Shown: positions 62,657 to 64,000 of the stretch, in pieces
How positions within the stretch are numbered: the stretch's first letter is position 1
Layout: each line of letters starts with the position of its first letter
Assembly (NCBI GenBank): GCA_019828595.1
Contig: JAHQRK010000027.1
Location: 806,001 to 870,000 of the forward strand
Direction of reading: 5' to 3'
From: Aphanomyces cochlioides
Taxonomy: Eukaryota > Oomycota > Saprolegniomycetes > Saprolegniales > Verrucalvaceae
Length of the DNA stretch: 64,000 bases
The notes under the pieces: model-generated
What the model was told of the DNA's origin: nothing
Databases searched by the model: none
The model's input: the letters and a program-made list of their open reading frames with translations, nothing else
Made by a program: the position numbers and the translations under genes

Positions 62657-63884
62657 TTACTTGGAGAGAGCTTGGTGCACATGATAGCGGAAGCGATTTT
62701 CAGCTTGGATCTTTAGGCCCCGATGAATGACTTGGAGCCCTTGGCGGCGGAATTCCCGTTCCTTGTCAGTGTCCGTGTCACAATTGCTCAAGTCGATCGA
62801 CCACAAGCGGGCTTCGTCTTCGAGGGGGACGTAGCCACCGGAGCGAGTGAATAGCTGCGACTTGACGTAGAGCATTCGCTGGACGATTTTTCCTGACGGT
62901 AACGGCACCAACTGCATCCTACAAGTCCATTGAATCGTCAAAGGAGCTCAGGATCTCTACCAAAACTTGCGATTCCGCTGGGGAACGTTCATCGGCACGG
63001 CTTCGTCGTCGATGATTTGCTGCGCGACGATGAGATTTTGGTCTTGGAATTCGCCGACGAGGATGTTGACATATTCGTGGCATTTATGGACAATGTCGAG
63101 CTGATGGAGCGTTGTTTGATCCGTCACTTCGGCTCTTGTCTACTCAAGAAAAGCGTTAGACTAGTCGGGAGGTAGAGGAAGACATTGGACTGGACGGGAT
63201 CAAACCAATTGACGGTCGTGATATCGCAGTAATAGTCACGAAAGAGTGCCAAGACCAACTTGGGCGGTAGATCCAAGATACATTGATACCGCATGATGAT
63301 ATCGTACGCTCCATTTTGAAATTGGATCTCAAACGAGTTGAGGGGAACGTCGTGTGGTGGAAAATCGTACGCGAAGAAGGCGCGATCTGCATTGTGGTAC
63401 ATTTGCTCCGTGATCCATTTCTTCCCGAGAAGTCTTGACTCTGGCTGGATGAAGAGACTCGAATTCCGCCATGTATGACCCCTTGGATCCGGACTCCGCT
63501 AGAGAAAGGTTTCAAGGGGGACACCAATGCAATACGTACTTGGATCTTTAGCGTGGCCGCCACCCATCGTTTCATGTCGTAGAGCAGCGTGTTTGCTTTC
63601 GCGACCTCATTGATCAACCGTTCCCTCTGACATTCGCTCTGGACGCGCTCGTCATTCAGAGCGAGCGCGACATCTTTCCAAGGGAGCGCTGACACGTCGC
63701 GTGGTTTCGATTTCACTGTGAGTTGTTCGAGTTGTCGTTCCAATTCCTTGACCCGATTCCGGAGGTAGAGCAAGCCGTCCTTGTCCTGTTTGCGATAGAT
63801 CCGCATCATATTGCGAATATACTCTCTTTTCTTGAGCTTTTCATCTTCTTTCTTGAGTTCCTCATCGTCTATCGCATGGTTCAT
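62657..63884 (-). CDS. bZIP-like/START-like family protein, member M
   Basis: Four exons from the ATG at 63884 (MNHAIDDEELKKEDEKLKKR). The basic region KKREYIRNMMRIYRKQDKDG is followed by a leucine-rich coiled coil, LPWKDVALAL and YDMKRWVAA. Intron 1 begins GTACGT near 63540; exon 2 has HTWRNSSLFIQPESRLLGKKW and EQMYHNADRAFFAYDF. Exon 3 contains TTLHQLDIVHKCHEYVNILV and QRNRKFW. The third intron (GTAGAG to TTGTAG) splits TG|G, and exon 4 has QRMLYVKSQLFTRSGGYVPL and EDEARLWSIDLS, ending at 62657. About 100 bp of window remain upstream, so the promoter is only partly included. Confidence 0.78.
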
Positions 63885-64000
63885 TGGCCTTTCTCGTCGC
63901 TGCAACGCCGAGCCAGCTTGACAATATTCGACCCGAAAAAACTCAATAATCCCCGTCGCGAAATTGATTTTATTTTGATTTTTGTATAGAAAAGGTGGAA

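Noticed and set aside
1..64000. CRISPR arrays, tRNA and rRNA genes
   Set aside because: No regularly spaced direct repeats with unique spacers, no cloverleaf with TTC/GTTCRA-type boxes and no rRNA-like segment was seen. A dedicated scan was not possible, so a missed tRNA remains conceivable.

Overview
The window looks like nuclear DNA of an oomycete, probably a saprolegnialean such as Aphanomyces. This is inferred from a locally expanded family of bZIP-like genes with three tiny (about 40-70 nt) introns at fixed positions, an S10 serine carboxypeptidase, an EGF-like surface protein, and a dense load of eukaryotic DNA transposons. No bacterial operons, rRNA, tRNA or CRISPR arrays were seen.

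Layout. 0.4-3.4 kb: two near-identical 0.69 kb direct repeats carrying a transposon-type Myb/SANT-like exon. 3.4-5.6 kb: a broken pogo-like DNA transposon inserted in the second repeat. 5.7-8.5 kb: two bZIP-like genes. 8.6-12.5 kb: two giant foldback elements. 12.7-16.8 kb: two more family genes around a solo-LTR-like repeat. 17.4-19.0 kb: the carboxypeptidase. 19.8-22.5 kb: an apparently intact PIF/Harbinger element. 22.9-34.3 kb: a second solo LTR, four family genes, MITEs and the EGF-like gene.

35.84-54.93 kb is the centrepiece: a 19,093 bp Polinton/Maverick with 215 bp terminal inverted repeats (one mismatch) and a perfect 6 bp target duplication (CACGTT). It carries a protein-primed-type DNA polymerase B, a chromodomain integrase, a packaging ATPase, major and minor capsid proteins, an adenain-like protease, a GIY-YIG gene, a fibre-like protein with a C-terminal S74 chaperone domain and a small exonuclease-X-like repeat protein. 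Nested inside are a DDE (Tc1/IS630-like) transposon module, a composite-palindrome MITE and a PD-(D/E)XK-like gene next to the right terminus. Several genes are broken (polymerase, minor capsid, fibre, GIY-YIG), while the major capsid, ATPase and exonuclease-like frames are open.

The Polinton sits inside exon 2 of one of the bZIP-like family genes, splitting it into halves 19 kb apart (55.41-54.93 and 35.84-35.04 kb, minus strand). 57.1-63.9 kb holds four more members, one with a 1 nt frameshift. In all, 13 family copies were found: ten continuous on reading, one frameshifted, one split, and one lacking the third intron.

All calls are by eye from translated sequence; family names come from recognisable motifs and not from searches. 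Splice sites are inferred from family comparison.
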